Shown: piece by piece, positions 17,255-25,668 of the stretch
Layout of the letters: every line of letters begins with the position of its first letter
Position numbering within the stretch: the first letter of the stretch is position 1
NCBI GenBank assembly: GCA_964448285.1
Contig: CAYUWG010000036.1
Span: 1 to 37,606, forward strand
Source of the DNA: CAYUWG01 sp964448285
GTDB lineage: Bacteria > Bacteroidota > Ignavibacteria > SZUA-365
Length of the DNA stretch: 37,606 nt
Direction: 5' to 3'
Notes under the pieces: generated by a model
What the model was told of the DNA's origin: nothing
Databases searched by the model: none
Seen by the model: the letters and a program-made list of their open reading frames with translations, nothing else
Program-made: the position numbers and the translations under genes

Positions 17255-18701
17255 GTTGACGAACAAAGAGCGCATGAGAATTCCGCGTCAGGCGATGCCG
17301 GAGCAACCGCCGTTGCAACGAGTCAGAAATTTTCTTGAAGTGAATCTCGGTCTCACCGAGGAGCTTGCTCGCATGGAAGCGGAGCGTTGCATTCAATGTC
17401 CGAAGCCCTCATGCATTCCCGGTTGTCCGGTCGGCGTAAAAATTCCGGAGTTCATCCAGCTTGTCGCGGATGGCGACTTCGCCGGTGCCGCGGCAAAGTT
17501 GAAAGAGGACAACGCGCTTCCCGCCGTTTGCGGTCGCGTCTGTCCGCAGGAAGACCAGTGCGAGATCGTCTGCGTCGTTGGGAAGAAGAACGAACCCGTC
17601 GCCATCGGAAGACTCGAACGCTGGGTTGCCGATTGGGAGCGTGAACATTTAGGCATACAAACTCCCACCATCGCGGAAAAGACGGGAAAGAAAGTCGCGA
17701 TCGTCGGTGGAGGACCAGCCGGCTTGAGTTGCGCGGGCGACCTGATTCACATGGGTCACGACGTGACGGTGTTCGAAGCGCTGCACGATATCGGCGGCGT
17801 GCTGATTTACGGCATTCCGGAATTTCGTCTTCCGAAAAGTATCGTTCGGGCAGAAGTGGAAGCGCTCGAAAAGCTCGGCGTGGAATTCAGAACCAATGCC
17901 GTCATCGGCATGACCGATACGATCGATGAATTGCTCGAAACCTACGATGCGCTCTTCGTGGCGGTGGGTGCCGGCCTGCCGTACTTTATGAACATCCCCG
18001 GCGAGCATCTGAACGGCGTGTATTCCGCGAACGAGTATCTCACCCGCATCAATCTGATGAAAGCGTACAACTTTCCGGCAAGCGACACGCCGATGTTCGA
18101 CGTGCGGGATAAGATCGTGGCGGTGTTCGGCGGCGGCAACACCGCGATGGACGCAGTGCGAACAGGGTTGCGGCTTGGCGCGAAGAAATCCATGATCGTC
18201 TATCGCAGGTCGGAAAAGGAAATGCCGGCGCGCATCGAGGAGGTGCATCACGCGAAGGAAGAGGGAGTCGAGTTTCTCATGCTCACCGCGCCGTTGGAAT
18301 TCATCGGCGATGAACAAGGCTGGCTCAAGGCGATGCGATTGCAGAGGATGGAGCTTGGCGAACCCGACAGTTCCGGAAGACGCCGCCCTGTTCCGATCGA
18401 GGGTGCGATAGAAGAACTCCCGCTCGACGTTGCCGTGGTCGCTATCGGCAACGGCTCCAATCCCATCATCCACAAGACGACGCCCGATCTTGCAGTCAAC
18501 AAGTGGGGCAACATCATCGTGAACTCCGCATCGATGAAGACGAACAAACGCGGCGTCTTCGCGGGCGGCGACATCGTTACCGGCGGCGCTACGGTGATCC
18601 TTGCGATGGGTGCGGGGAGAACGGCCGCGAAAGCGATAGACGAATACATCCGAACGGGCGTGTGGGAAGAGCAACCCGACGAATCGGTTGCTGTGCCGTA
18701 G
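17247..18701 (+). CDS. nfnB: NfnB / GltA-like NAD(P)H oxidoreductase subunit
   Basis: A 484-residue protein of the NADPH-dependent glutamate synthase small-subunit (GltA) family. The N-terminal domain carries two 4Fe-4S sets: Cys48, Cys51, Cys56, Cys60 (CIQCPKPSC, GCPVG) and Cys95, Cys99, Cys105, Cys109 (CGRVC, CEIVC). An FAD Rossmann motif follows (VGGGPAGLSC near 154), then an NADP Rossmann motif (VFGGGNTAMDA) and the closing AGGDIVTGGATV. It overlaps nfnA, and no glutamate synthase large subunit is adjacent, so I favour NfnB (transhydrogenase) over GltA as the name. The family call is very secure. Confidence 0.92.
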   Translation: MAELTNKERMRIPRQAMPEQPPLQRVRNFLEVNLGLTEELARMEAERCIQCPKPSCIPGCPVGVKIPEFIQLVADGDFAGAAAKLKEDNALPAVCGRVCPQEDQCEIVCVVGKKNEPVAIGRLERWVADWEREHLGIQTPTIAEKTGKKVAIVGGGPAGLSCAGDLIHMGHDVTVFEALHDIGGVLIYGIPEFRLPKSIVRAEVEALEKLGVEFRTNAVIGMTDTIDELLETYDALFVAVGAGLPYFMNIPGEHLNGVYSANEYLTRINLMKAYNFPASDTPMFDVRDKIVAVFGGGNTAMDAVRTGLRLGAKKSMIVYRRSEKEMPARIEEVHHAKEEGVEFLMLTAPLEFIGDEQGWLKAMRLQRMELGEPDSSGRRRPVPIEGAIEELPLDVAVVAIGNGSNPIIHKTTPDLAVNKWGNIIVNSASMKTNKRGVFAGGDIVTGGATVILAMGAGRTAAKAIDEYIRTGVWEEQPDESVAVP

Positions 18702-18805
18702 AACCGACGATATTTTTCCCGATACGAATCCTTGGAAGCGAGGAATTTTCTTTCGTAATTCGAGCATATCGAAGTGATGTGAAATGCACAGTGAAAGGAA
18801 ATGAT

Positions 18806-19315
18806 ATGAGATTCATCGGCGCTGCTTTCTTCCTCATCTGTTTCCACCAGTCCTTTCCCCAGGAGGTCGTAATGCTCGGGAAGGACGGGCCGGAGGTTTC
18901 AATCGGTCAACAGAAAGGGGCCGCATTGAAACTGATCGGCGAAAGGGGTTACTCCGCGGACGAACCGACGGAGGGCTTCGTACAGGTTCGCAACGAACGC
19001 GATGAACCGGTTGCGAATCTGGAATTCAGGCAGAATGCTCTGAGCAATGTCAACTGCATCCTCGGCGTCGCGCAACACGACAGCACGCTGGCATTCGTCT
19101 CACAAATGATCGACGCATTCCGGGATGCGCAAAGGCGCGGGATCAAGCAACCGAGCGTCAGCGTCCAACACGTCAATCAACGCGGAACGCTCTACGACAT
19201 CATCATGATCGAATATCACAAAGGCAACATCATGCTGACGAAGACGACGCATCTCGACGGGAGGTCGAGCGTGACGCTCACGCAGCAGATCAATGCGCCA
19301 TCGAAGGGTTATTGA
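18806..19315 (+). CDS. Small exported protein of unknown function
   Basis: A 169-residue protein from the ATG at 18806, preceded by AAGGAA at a good distance; the frame is open farther upstream, but that part overlaps nfnB. Signal peptide about 1-19 (FFLICF, ending SFPQ). The mature part is polar with no motif I recognise, with segments VQVRNERDEPV and VNQRGTLYDIIMIEY. It is 104 bp after nfnB, so it could be a separate unit. Function unknown. Confidence 0.65.
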   Translation: MRFIGAAFFLICFHQSFPQEVVMLGKDGPEVSIGQQKGAALKLIGERGYSADEPTEGFVQVRNERDEPVANLEFRQNALSNVNCILGVAQHDSTLAFVSQMIDAFRDAQRRGIKQPSVSVQHVNQRGTLYDIIMIEYHKGNIMLTKTTHLDGRSSVTLTQQINAPSKGY

Positions 19316-19346
19316 AGGAAAAGCTCCTTCACTCGGAAGCTGGACG

Positions 19347-19533
19347 ATGCGGTTTTCAGAATTGGTGAACTCGAGGAACGTGGTTTCCGAATCGTGAAAG
19401 AGAAAGGCTCGATTCGATATTATTCAGGAATGCCATCATTCGCGTAGATTTCCATAGCTCGAAGGAAGTTCCGACCGGGACATGCCATTCGATACTGAAG
19501 GCGGCAGGAATCAAAACCGGAAAGGAAAGATGA
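19347..19533 (+). pseudogene. hicA: Broken hicA toxin gene (two frameshifts)
   Basis: Read across frames this gives MRFSELV, then LEERGFRIVKEKGSIRYY, then IRVDFHSSKEVPTGT and CHSILKAAGIKTGKER, a HicA toxin paired with the following HicB. Frame shifts lie near 19368 and between about 19425 and 19435, so no full-length product can be made. The final TGA (19531-19533) overlaps the ATG of hicB (ATGA), the normal coupled arrangement. The dsRBD-like fold's catalytic His, normally in the GSH motif, is replaced here: the motif reads KGSIRYY, as in some HicA subtypes. Sequencing errors could also cause the shifts. Confidence 0.8.
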
Positions 19534-19781
19534 CCATGATCGATTTACCGTATTCGCTAACCATCGAAGCAACCGACGAGCCGGATTATTTCAGTTTCTT
19601 TTCTCCCGACCTCGAAGGATTTACAGGCATCGGCCATTCGGTTGAGGATTGCATCTACAAGGCTCGTTGGGGAATGCAAGAACATGTTTCCTTATTGAAG
19701 TCCGAAGGACTTCCCGTGCCTCGAACAAACCCGGATCCAAAAATCATCGTTCAAAACGAGGAAAAACTTGCGGCGGTATAA
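19530..19781 (+). CDS. hicB: HicB-family antitoxin, intact
   Basis: An 83-residue protein starting at the ATG at 19530, which overlaps the stop of the decayed hicA and has AAGGAA upstream; a start at 19482 would lie inside hicA and is less likely. The partial RNase-H-like HicB fold is visible: YSLTIEATDEPDYFSFFSPD, LEGFTGIGHSVEDC, then a helix KARWGMQEHV and the tail NPDPKIIVQNEEKLAAV. It neutralises HicA and may autoregulate. Since the toxin next to it is broken, it is an orphan antitoxin, or guards against another HicA in the genome. Confidence 0.85.
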   Translation: MTMIDLPYSLTIEATDEPDYFSFFSPDLEGFTGIGHSVEDCIYKARWGMQEHVSLLKSEGLPVPRTNPDPKIIVQNEEKLAAV

Positions 19782-19939
19782 GCGAAATGCCCTCTTCGGC
19801 AGACGCATTAGAAACGTTGACTTCACCGCGAGGTATCCTTATTTTGATTCCAGTATGTCAGCGACTTCTCCAACGTCTTCAATGGTAACGACATCTGGCC
19901 CATGTCATGTGTTCCTGAAAACAGAATTGGGGTGACTCC

Positions 19940-20122
19940 ATGGAACTCAAAGTGATTGTTCATGAAGCGGAAGAAGGAGGTTATTGGGCTGAAGTAACCT
20001 TCCATACGGGGTTGCGCCACTCAGGGCGAAACATTTATGAAGCTGTGGTAGGTTGCTTGTCCGTAGGAATAGATGAAGTCAAGGTTTAAGAAAAGGACCG
20101 AGTCTTGGAGATCGCAGTGTGA
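19940..20122 (+). pseudogene. hicB: Remnant of a second hicB antitoxin gene
   Basis: Starts MELKVIVHEAEEGGYWAEV, the classic HicB beginning. One extra A near 19999 shifts the frame; the corrected reading is AEVPSIRGCATQGET. A further deletion returns to NIYEAVVGCLSVGIDEV, then an in-frame TAA (20087-20089) interrupts before EKDRVLEIAV and the natural stop TGA at 20120. The C-terminus overlaps the following hicA start (GTGTGA). It is therefore a dead gene. Order is B then A, unlike the upstream A then B pair, so it is a distinct system. Confidence 0.75.
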
Positions 20123-20250
20123 AAGTTATTTCCGGGAAGGACTTCGCATAGTTGCTCGAGAAGAAGGACTGGGAACTGTGAAGGACGAAGGGAAGTCATC
20201 ACATCAAGAGAATCGACTTCGGAGAGGCTTTCGTGGAAGTTCATGGGTAA
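20119..20250 (+). pseudogene. hicA: Remnant of a second hicA toxin gene
   Basis: Begins GTG and reads VKVISGKDFA, stop (TAG at 20149), LLEKKDWEL, stop (TGA at 20179), RTKGSHHIKR, then a diverged end with VEVHG before TAA at 20248. The KGSHHI motif with the catalytic His of HicA is still visible. Two nonsense codons and loss of the C-terminal part show it is dead. It was translationally coupled to the hicB remnant upstream. Confidence 0.72.
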
Positions 20251-20279
20251 ATGAAAATCGCATTATCAAAAGTGATTCT

Positions 20280-20425
20280 CAATAGTGAACTTCCCCAACT
20301 TCACTTTCCCTTTGAAAATCCAATACACGACGAATCGTGTATGCGAGCACGAACGGTATCTCGATGAACAAGACCAGTTGCACGATGCGATGATTTTCAC
20401 CGACAGTGCTATCCTGGAGGTTCAT
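20280..20425 (-). pseudogene. Decayed copy of the 3' end of cydB
   Basis: Bases 20280-20369 match 23001-23090, the end of cydB on the minus strand, with four substitutions and two 1-base indels in 90 bases. Weaker similarity may run to about 20425. Both indels fall in the coding part, so the copy cannot encode the CydB C-terminus. It lies directly after the hicA remnant and is in the same orientation as the true cydB, with the BNR-protein gene between the two copies. Confidence 0.8.
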
Positions 20426-20526
20426 GATAGCTGGGAAATTCCTCTTTATCCCCCTTTAACAAAGGTAGTATGAACGATTCATGAGCTCCCGTAACCGATT
20501 TCGATCTGGTGTGTCAAACAGTTGAG

Positions 20527-22989
20527 ATGAAGAGTCTGGTTATTGTCTGCTTGATTCCATGTGCCTTGCAGGCGCAAAACCTGTACTGGCTGGAAACGGA
20601 GGGTCCCTATGGTGGGGTTGTTTATCGCCTACATGCAAACGGGAAGGGGGAAATGGTTGCGGCAACGGAGAGAAGCTTATTCTATTCATCGGACTGGGGC
20701 CAGATGTGGATAGATATTTCGCGAAAAATCTCGTCCCCTTACCCGTATGCTGGCTTTTCTTCCGCAGCGATTACAGAAGATGGAGTGGTGTATTTTGACT
20801 ACCAGTCGAGTTTCTATTCAACAAAGGATTTTGGGTTTACGATTGACCGTGTTAAGCAAATCCCCGCGGGACAGAATGTGCAGCATATCGACATTGATTC
20901 ACGAGGCAATATCACGCTCGGTGCGTATGGCGGAGGAATTGAGCCTGGAGGAATCTACCGTAGCTGGGACAAAGGACTTTCCTGGGCGAAGCTCGCGCCC
21001 GACAGTGTCATTTGGGTCGATGCGCTCACGACAACGCCAGAGGGGACGATACTTACTTCACGATATGTCAAAGGAAACTGGTCCGGTGTCCTGTACCGCT
21101 CGACCGATGATGGAAACCGGTGGACGCTAGTTCCAATACCGGGCTTCGCAGGTCTTGGGAATGCCACGGTTACGCATCTCGTAAAGGGGTACGATGACCA
21201 GATTACACTTGGTGTCTATGCAGGAACCGCTCCCGGTTCTTATCGGGATTCGTATGTGTACACCGCACGCGAGGATGGCACAATGTTACAACGCGTGAGT
21301 TCCGCAATCCGGGATAACTCGTTTCGGTCTATGATGGTCACAAGTGTGGGGAATGTCTTTGCCGGCACATCCGACGGAGTGCTGTTCAAACCTAGAGCAT
21401 CCATGAATTGGGAGAAGAAAAAAATCCTCGAACATTATCCTATTGCGTGGTCAATGCTTTCCACGATAAACCGGGATCTTTTTATTGGATTGTATGGTGG
21501 GCTTGCGAAAAGCCCCGATAATGGAGGGTCTTGGTTCCTCACAAACAGGGGATTGAAAGCTACACAATGCAACACTTTGACATTCGGAAGCGATGGCCGG
21601 CTCTTTGCCGGCACGGCGTATTCCGGATTGTTTTACTCGGACGACAAAGGGAAATCCTGGGTGCACGCGACGCACGATTCCATTAGAGCAATCAACGCAA
21701 TCGTCGAGCATCCGTCAGGAGTGTTGTTTGCAACCTATAACTGGATTTCAACCTTTTACAGGTCTGGGCTTCTTCGATCGACAGATCGGGGTGCGACATG
21801 GGGCCCTTCACCCGTAATCGGCCGATCGCAGAAAGGCACCATGATCTCTGACAAAGAAGGCACCCTGTACATTGGTAGCATATCGGATTCAGGGTACGTC
21901 CTTCGATCCACAGACGCCGGAACGACATGGTCTCAGTACCGCATTCCGGGGAATGCTGGCACTATTCACTGTCTGGGGCTGGACTCCTTGGGCAATCTTT
22001 ATGCTGGAACGAGAGAGAATGGATTACTCCGATCGACAGACAGAGGAGAAACGTGGAGTTCACTTTCCCCAACTTCCCACAGGGTCACCGCTTTTGCTGC
22101 TGCTCCGGATGGTGGACTTTGGTATGCGACCCAATGGATCTACCGATCGATCGATAGCGGGATCACCTGGACGCAACACAGGTACGTCGGGGATTCCCGT
22201 GCTTTAACCGTAAGTAAGTCAGGTGTTCTTTTCCACAGCGGATTTCGGACAACAAGTTTTTCCGCTGACAACGGCGCGACCTGGAAGGATGTCAGGACGG
22301 GATATTTCTTCAGCAGTTTTTCTTTCCCGGTCAATTCCTTCGCATTCGATGCAAACGATATCCTCTATGGTGGAACTGATGGATATGGAGTCATAAAAAG
22401 CATTTCCAATTATGAATATGGGATACCACGAACGCCCGCGCTCATAATGCCGGTCAATGGTGCGGAGAACAGGCCGAAAGCAGATACGCTTCGTTGGGAA
22501 GCAGTTCATCATGCTACCTCGTATTATGTAGAAATCGCAAAGGACTCCTTGTTTCGATCCCCTGTCCTTCGCGAATACCTACTAAGGAATATACTGCCCC
22601 TCCCAATCCTTGCGGATAGTCAGAAGTTCTACTGGCGGGTGCACGCAAGGAATGATTTTGGACAAAGCCCCTGGTCGGAAACTTGGAGCTTTACGGTGAA
22701 AGACGAGCGGATCAAACCGCCATACGCCTTTTCGGTCAGCAGCGGGTTTCCTCTTCCGGCTTCTTCTATAGTGGAGTTCGACATACAACATCAGACGAAT
22801 GAGATTCCTAACACTGAGGTCTTTAACGCGCTCGGACAACGACAGTCCGTGCGCATCGATCGGATCAACATCTCGCATGGTGTCTGGCGAATTCGAATCA
22901 ATACTGAATCGCTTTTCAGCGGGCTGTATCTGACTAAGTTCGCCTTGTCAGGGAATACAGAGATGAAGCGGCTCTTGATTCTGAAGTAA
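20527..22989 (+). CDS. Secreted BNR/Asp-box propeller protein with T9SS sorting domain
   Basis: 820 residues from the ATG at 20527 (MKSLVIVCLIP..LQAQ signal peptide); an ATG at 20509 would add six residues before it. The body has many Asp boxes (SxDxGxxW): STDDGNRW, SPDNGGSW, SDDKGKSW, STDRGATW, STDAGTTW, STDRGETW, SIDSGITW and SADNGATW, indicating a sortilin/sialidase-like beta-propeller, though no sialidase active-site set is evident. A fibronectin-III-like domain follows (about 640-730, with FYWRVHARND), and a C-terminal sorting domain ends in KRLLILK. The gene is bracketed by the two cydB-end copies. It is probably exported by the type IX system. Confidence 0.88.
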   Translation: MKSLVIVCLIPCALQAQNLYWLETEGPYGGVVYRLHANGKGEMVAATERSLFYSSDWGQMWIDISRKISSPYPYAGFSSAAITEDGVVYFDYQSSFYSTKDFGFTIDRVKQIPAGQNVQHIDIDSRGNITLGAYGGGIEPGGIYRSWDKGLSWAKLAPDSVIWVDALTTTPEGTILTSRYVKGNWSGVLYRSTDDGNRWTLVPIPGFAGLGNATVTHLVKGYDDQITLGVYAGTAPGSYRDSYVYTAREDGTMLQRVSSAIRDNSFRSMMVTSVGNVFAGTSDGVLFKPRASMNWEKKKILEHYPIAWSMLSTINRDLFIGLYGGLAKSPDNGGSWFLTNRGLKATQCNTLTFGSDGRLFAGTAYSGLFYSDDKGKSWVHATHDSIRAINAIVEHPSGVLFATYNWISTFYRSGLLRSTDRGATWGPSPVIGRSQKGTMISDKEGTLYIGSISDSGYVLRSTDAGTTWSQYRIPGNAGTIHCLGLDSLGNLYAGTRENGLLRSTDRGETWSSLSPTSHRVTAFAAAPDGGLWYATQWIYRSIDSGITWTQHRYVGDSRALTVSKSGVLFHSGFRTTSFSADNGATWKDVRTGYFFSSFSFPVNSFAFDANDILYGGTDGYGVIKSISNYEYGIPRTPALIMPVNGAENRPKADTLRWEAVHHATSYYVEIAKDSLFRSPVLREYLLRNILPLPILADSQKFYWRVHARNDFGQSPWSETWSFTVKDERIKPPYAFSVSSGFPLPASSIVEFDIQHQTNEIPNTEVFNALGQRQSVRIDRINISHGVWRIRINTESLFSGLYLTKFALSGNTEMKRLLILK

Positions 22990-22999
22990 AAACTTCTCC

Positions 23000-24016
23000 T
23001 CAATAGCTGAACTTCCCCAACTTTACTTTCCCTTTGAAAATCCAATACACGACGATCGTGTATGCGAGAACGAACGGCATCCCGATGAACGCGATGATCT
23101 GCATGATGCTCAGCGTTTTCTCAGACGATGCGGCGTTGTAGATCGTGAGACTCCACGCCGGGTCGAGCGTGGAGACGACGAGATTCGGGAAGAGCGCGAA
23201 ACCGAACAGAAACGTCAACGCGGCGATGGTGCAACTGGAGGAGATGAACGCATAGAAGGGCTTGCCGAGAAAGATCGCGCGAGGGATGTTCGCGATTGCC
23301 AACACGTTCAGCACGACAACAACCCATGCCCACGGAACGGAGTTGAAATTGCTGATCGCGGACGGCATCTGTGTGAGCACGAAGATCGTCGTGAAAATAT
23401 ACATCGTGAGAAAGACGCCGAACGTGCGCCACATCCATCCGTGAATGCGGTGCTGCAAATCGCCTTCGGTCTTGAGGTAGAGGTAAATCGATCCGTGCAT
23501 TGCGAATGTCGCGAGTGCGAAGAATCCGATGAACACGGCGAAAGGATTCAGCAGGTCGAGCAACGTGCCCGCGAACTCCATGTCGGCGCCGACCGGCAAG
23601 CCGTTCATCATGTTTCCGACGGCAACGCCGAAGAGAAACGCCGCGAGCGTACTTGCCGCGGAAAAGAGTACGTCCCATGCGGAGCGCCACTTGCGCGACT
23701 CGCGCTTGCTGCGAAACTCCATGGACACCGCGCGGAAGATGAGCGCAAAGAGCAAAAGCATGAACGGAATGTAAAAGCCCGAGAACGCCGTAGCGTATGC
23801 ATGGGGAAACGCCGCGAAGAGCGCGCCGCCGAACGTGACGAGCCAGACTTCGTTTCCGTCCCAGAGTGGGCCGATGGAGTTCATGAAAATGCGCCGGTCG
23901 TTATCCTCCTTGACGAAGAGATGGAGCATTCCGACGCCGAGGTCGAAGCCGTCGAGAATGGCGTAACCCGTGAGCAGGATACCGAGCGTGACGAACCAGA
24001 AGATGTGCAAGTCCAT
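23000..24016 (-). CDS. cydB: Cytochrome bd oxidase subunit II
   Basis: A 338-residue integral membrane protein starting MDLHIFWFV, with about nine TM helices and the CydB motifs GYAILDGFDLGVG, GPLWDGNEVWL and FRAVSMEFR. CydB stabilises the heme-containing CydA in the quinol-oxidising, high-oxygen-affinity terminal oxidase. Its start is one base from the cydA stop, so the two are co-translated. The gene converges on the BNR-protein gene with a 10-bp gap. A short copy of its last 90 bp is found 2.7 kb away (20280-20369). Confidence 0.96.
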   Translation of the reverse strand: MDLHIFWFVTLGILLTGYAILDGFDLGVGMLHLFVKEDNDRRIFMNSIGPLWDGNEVWLVTFGGALFAAFPHAYATAFSGFYIPFMLLLFALIFRAVSMEFRSKRESRKWRSAWDVLFSAASTLAAFLFGVAVGNMMNGLPVGADMEFAGTLLDLLNPFAVFIGFFALATFAMHGSIYLYLKTEGDLQHRIHGWMWRTFGVFLTMYIFTTIFVLTQMPSAISNFNSVPWAWVVVVLNVLAIANIPRAIFLGKPFYAFISSSCTIAALTFLFGFALFPNLVVSTLDPAWSLTIYNAASSEKTLSIMQIIAFIGMPFVLAYTIVVYWIFKGKVKLGKFSY

Positions 24017-24017
24017 G

Positions 24018-25463
24018 TCAATTCTCCGTTGAATCGGGGTTCGAACGCGCTCCGGTCAATGATGGCCCGGCAGGATCGGCGAAGGCAGCCACGGTTTCGA
24101 TGAGCGCGTCCTTCTGTGGATGATGTTCGTGCGGGAGTTCATCCGGTCCGTGGCGAATCTTGTCGTTCAACACGAAAACCCACACGGCGAAAAGCAGGAT
24201 GTAGATCACGATGAAAAGAACGATGGAAAAGAGAATCTGCTCGGCTTCCACCGCCTTCGAAACTGCATCGCTCGTGCGAAGCAATCCATACACGACCCAC
24301 GGTTGTCGTCCGACCTCGGCAGCGATCCATCCGACCTGGTTCGCGATGTACGGCCCGATGACGGAATAAACGAACACGCGCATGAGCCATCGCTTTCCGA
24401 AGAGCGTCTTCCTCAACCGCAGATACGAAGCGAACAATGTCACCGCGATGAAATACATCCCGAGTGCGATCATGAGGTGATAACTGAAAAACGGAATCTT
24501 CACCGGAGGGCGGTCCGCTTCAGGAAATCGATCCAACCCTTTGACGGGCGTTTCGAAGTTGTAATGCACGAGAAAACTCAGGCCGCCGGGAATCGCGATG
24601 CCGTACTTCACGCGTTGCTCTTCATCATCGGGAAAGCCGAAGAGCCAGAACGGCGTGCCGCCCGTTCCTGTTTTGTAATGTCCCTCGAAAGCGGCGAGCT
24701 TCGCGGGCTGTGTTTGCGCAACCGTATGCGCCTGAAAGTGTCCGGAGAGAAGAATCGCGAGAGAGCTGAACGTCCCGAAGACGAGCGCGATGGTAAAAGC
24801 GCGTCGTGCGATTTCTTCGTGGCGCTGCTTCAGAATGTAGAACGCCGAAATGCTCATCACGAAGAACGCACCCTGAATGAAGCATCCGAGAATGACGTGA
24901 ACGAGTCGGTGCATGCTGGAAGGATTGAACACCATCGCCCAGAAGTCCGTGATTTCCGCTCGCGCGAACAACCCCTCTCCAACGATGTGAAAACCCGCAG
25001 GGGTTTGCTGCCAGGAATTCGCGATCACGATCCACGTCGCTGAAAAGATTGAACCGAGCGCCACCATCGTCGTTGCGAAGAAATGCATGCGCGGAGAAAC
25101 GCGGTCCCATCCGAAGACGAGCACCGCTAAAAAGCCCGACTCGAGAAAGAAAGCGAAGATCCCCTCCGCGGCGAGCGCGGACCCGAACACGTCGCCCACG
25201 TAGCGCGAGTAGGTGGCCCAGTTCGTCCCGAACTGAAACTCCATGACGATGCCCGTTGCAACACCGAGCGCAAAATTGACGGCGTAGATTTTCGTGAAGA
25301 AGCGCGTCATGTTTTCATAGACGGGGTTCTTCGTTTTCAGGTACATCCCTTCCATGAATACCATCAGCATTCCCAAACCGATCGAGAGCGGCGGGAAGAT
25401 GTAATGAAACATGATCGTGATGGCGAACTGAAGGCGGGCGAGAAAGACGGTATCGAGTTCCAT
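24018..25463 (-). CDS. cydA: Cytochrome bd oxidase subunit I
   Basis: 481 residues from the ATG at 25463 (MELDTVFLARLQFAIT); the frame is open farther upstream, but that part is non-homologous and overlaps the divergent promoter region. Key residues: His20 (heme ligand region FHYIFPP), Glu100 and Glu108 in AEGIFAFFLES, the MHRLVH segment, and GRQPW, the family signature. The loop between GHFQAHTV and the Met of HLMIALGM is short, placing it in the short-Q-loop group. The enzyme reduces O2 to water with quinol in the inner membrane, and fits microaerobic life or oxygen scavenging. Confidence 0.96.
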   Translation of the reverse strand: MELDTVFLARLQFAITIMFHYIFPPLSIGLGMLMVFMEGMYLKTKNPVYENMTRFFTKIYAVNFALGVATGIVMEFQFGTNWATYSRYVGDVFGSALAAEGIFAFFLESGFLAVLVFGWDRVSPRMHFFATTMVALGSIFSATWIVIANSWQQTPAGFHIVGEGLFARAEITDFWAMVFNPSSMHRLVHVILGCFIQGAFFVMSISAFYILKQRHEEIARRAFTIALVFGTFSSLAILLSGHFQAHTVAQTQPAKLAAFEGHYKTGTGGTPFWLFGFPDDEEQRVKYGIAIPGGLSFLVHYNFETPVKGLDRFPEADRPPVKIPFFSYHLMIALGMYFIAVTLFASYLRLRKTLFGKRWLMRVFVYSVIGPYIANQVGWIAAEVGRQPWVVYGLLRTSDAVSKAVEAEQILFSIVLFIVIYILLFAVWVFVLNDKIRHGPDELPHEHHPQKDALIETVAAFADPAGPSLTGARSNPDSTEN

Positions 25464-25668
25464 AGCCGGACTAAAGTACGCCAACGCGTCGAAAAAACTT
25501 CTTGATCTACGTAGTCCTACGTACTCTTTGCGTGTGTCTGCGCATTTACTTCGGGAGCTGCTATTCGTTGTTTTGTATGTAACAAGCGGTGCATCTCCCA
25601 AGCATGTCCGATGTGGGCAAACAGAGTTATCCACCGATACAAACACTTCAAATCAAAGGAGCATCAAG
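25464..25668. promoter_or_regulatory. Divergent promoter region of cydA and kelch protein
   Basis: A 205-bp region between two divergent genes. It contains CTACGTAG (25507-25514), then TCCTACGTACTC to 25525, similar to the motif group at 9924-9953. AAAGGAG (25655-25661) is the ribosome binding site of the kelch gene. No standard -35/-10 pair stands out. Confidence 0.4.

Noticed and set aside
16280..18767. Long minus-strand frames opposite nfnA and nfnB (331 and 372 codons).
   Set aside because: His/Arg/Asp-rich translations without motifs; the plus-strand genes have all cofactor motifs.
19840..19910. Minus-strand reading GPDVVTIEDVGEVADILESK before a stop.
   Set aside because: Looks like a protein C-terminus and may be another gene relic, but it is too short and without a family match that I can name.
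20285..20473. 62-codon open frame on the plus strand.
   Set aside because: It lies across the decayed antisense copy of the cydB end; the sequence is explained by that duplication.
23441..25043. Long open frames on the plus strand opposite cydB and cydA (220 and 307 codons).
   Set aside because: Highly charged, low-complexity translations typical of antisense frames of GC-rich membrane protein genes; cydAB on the other strand are certain.
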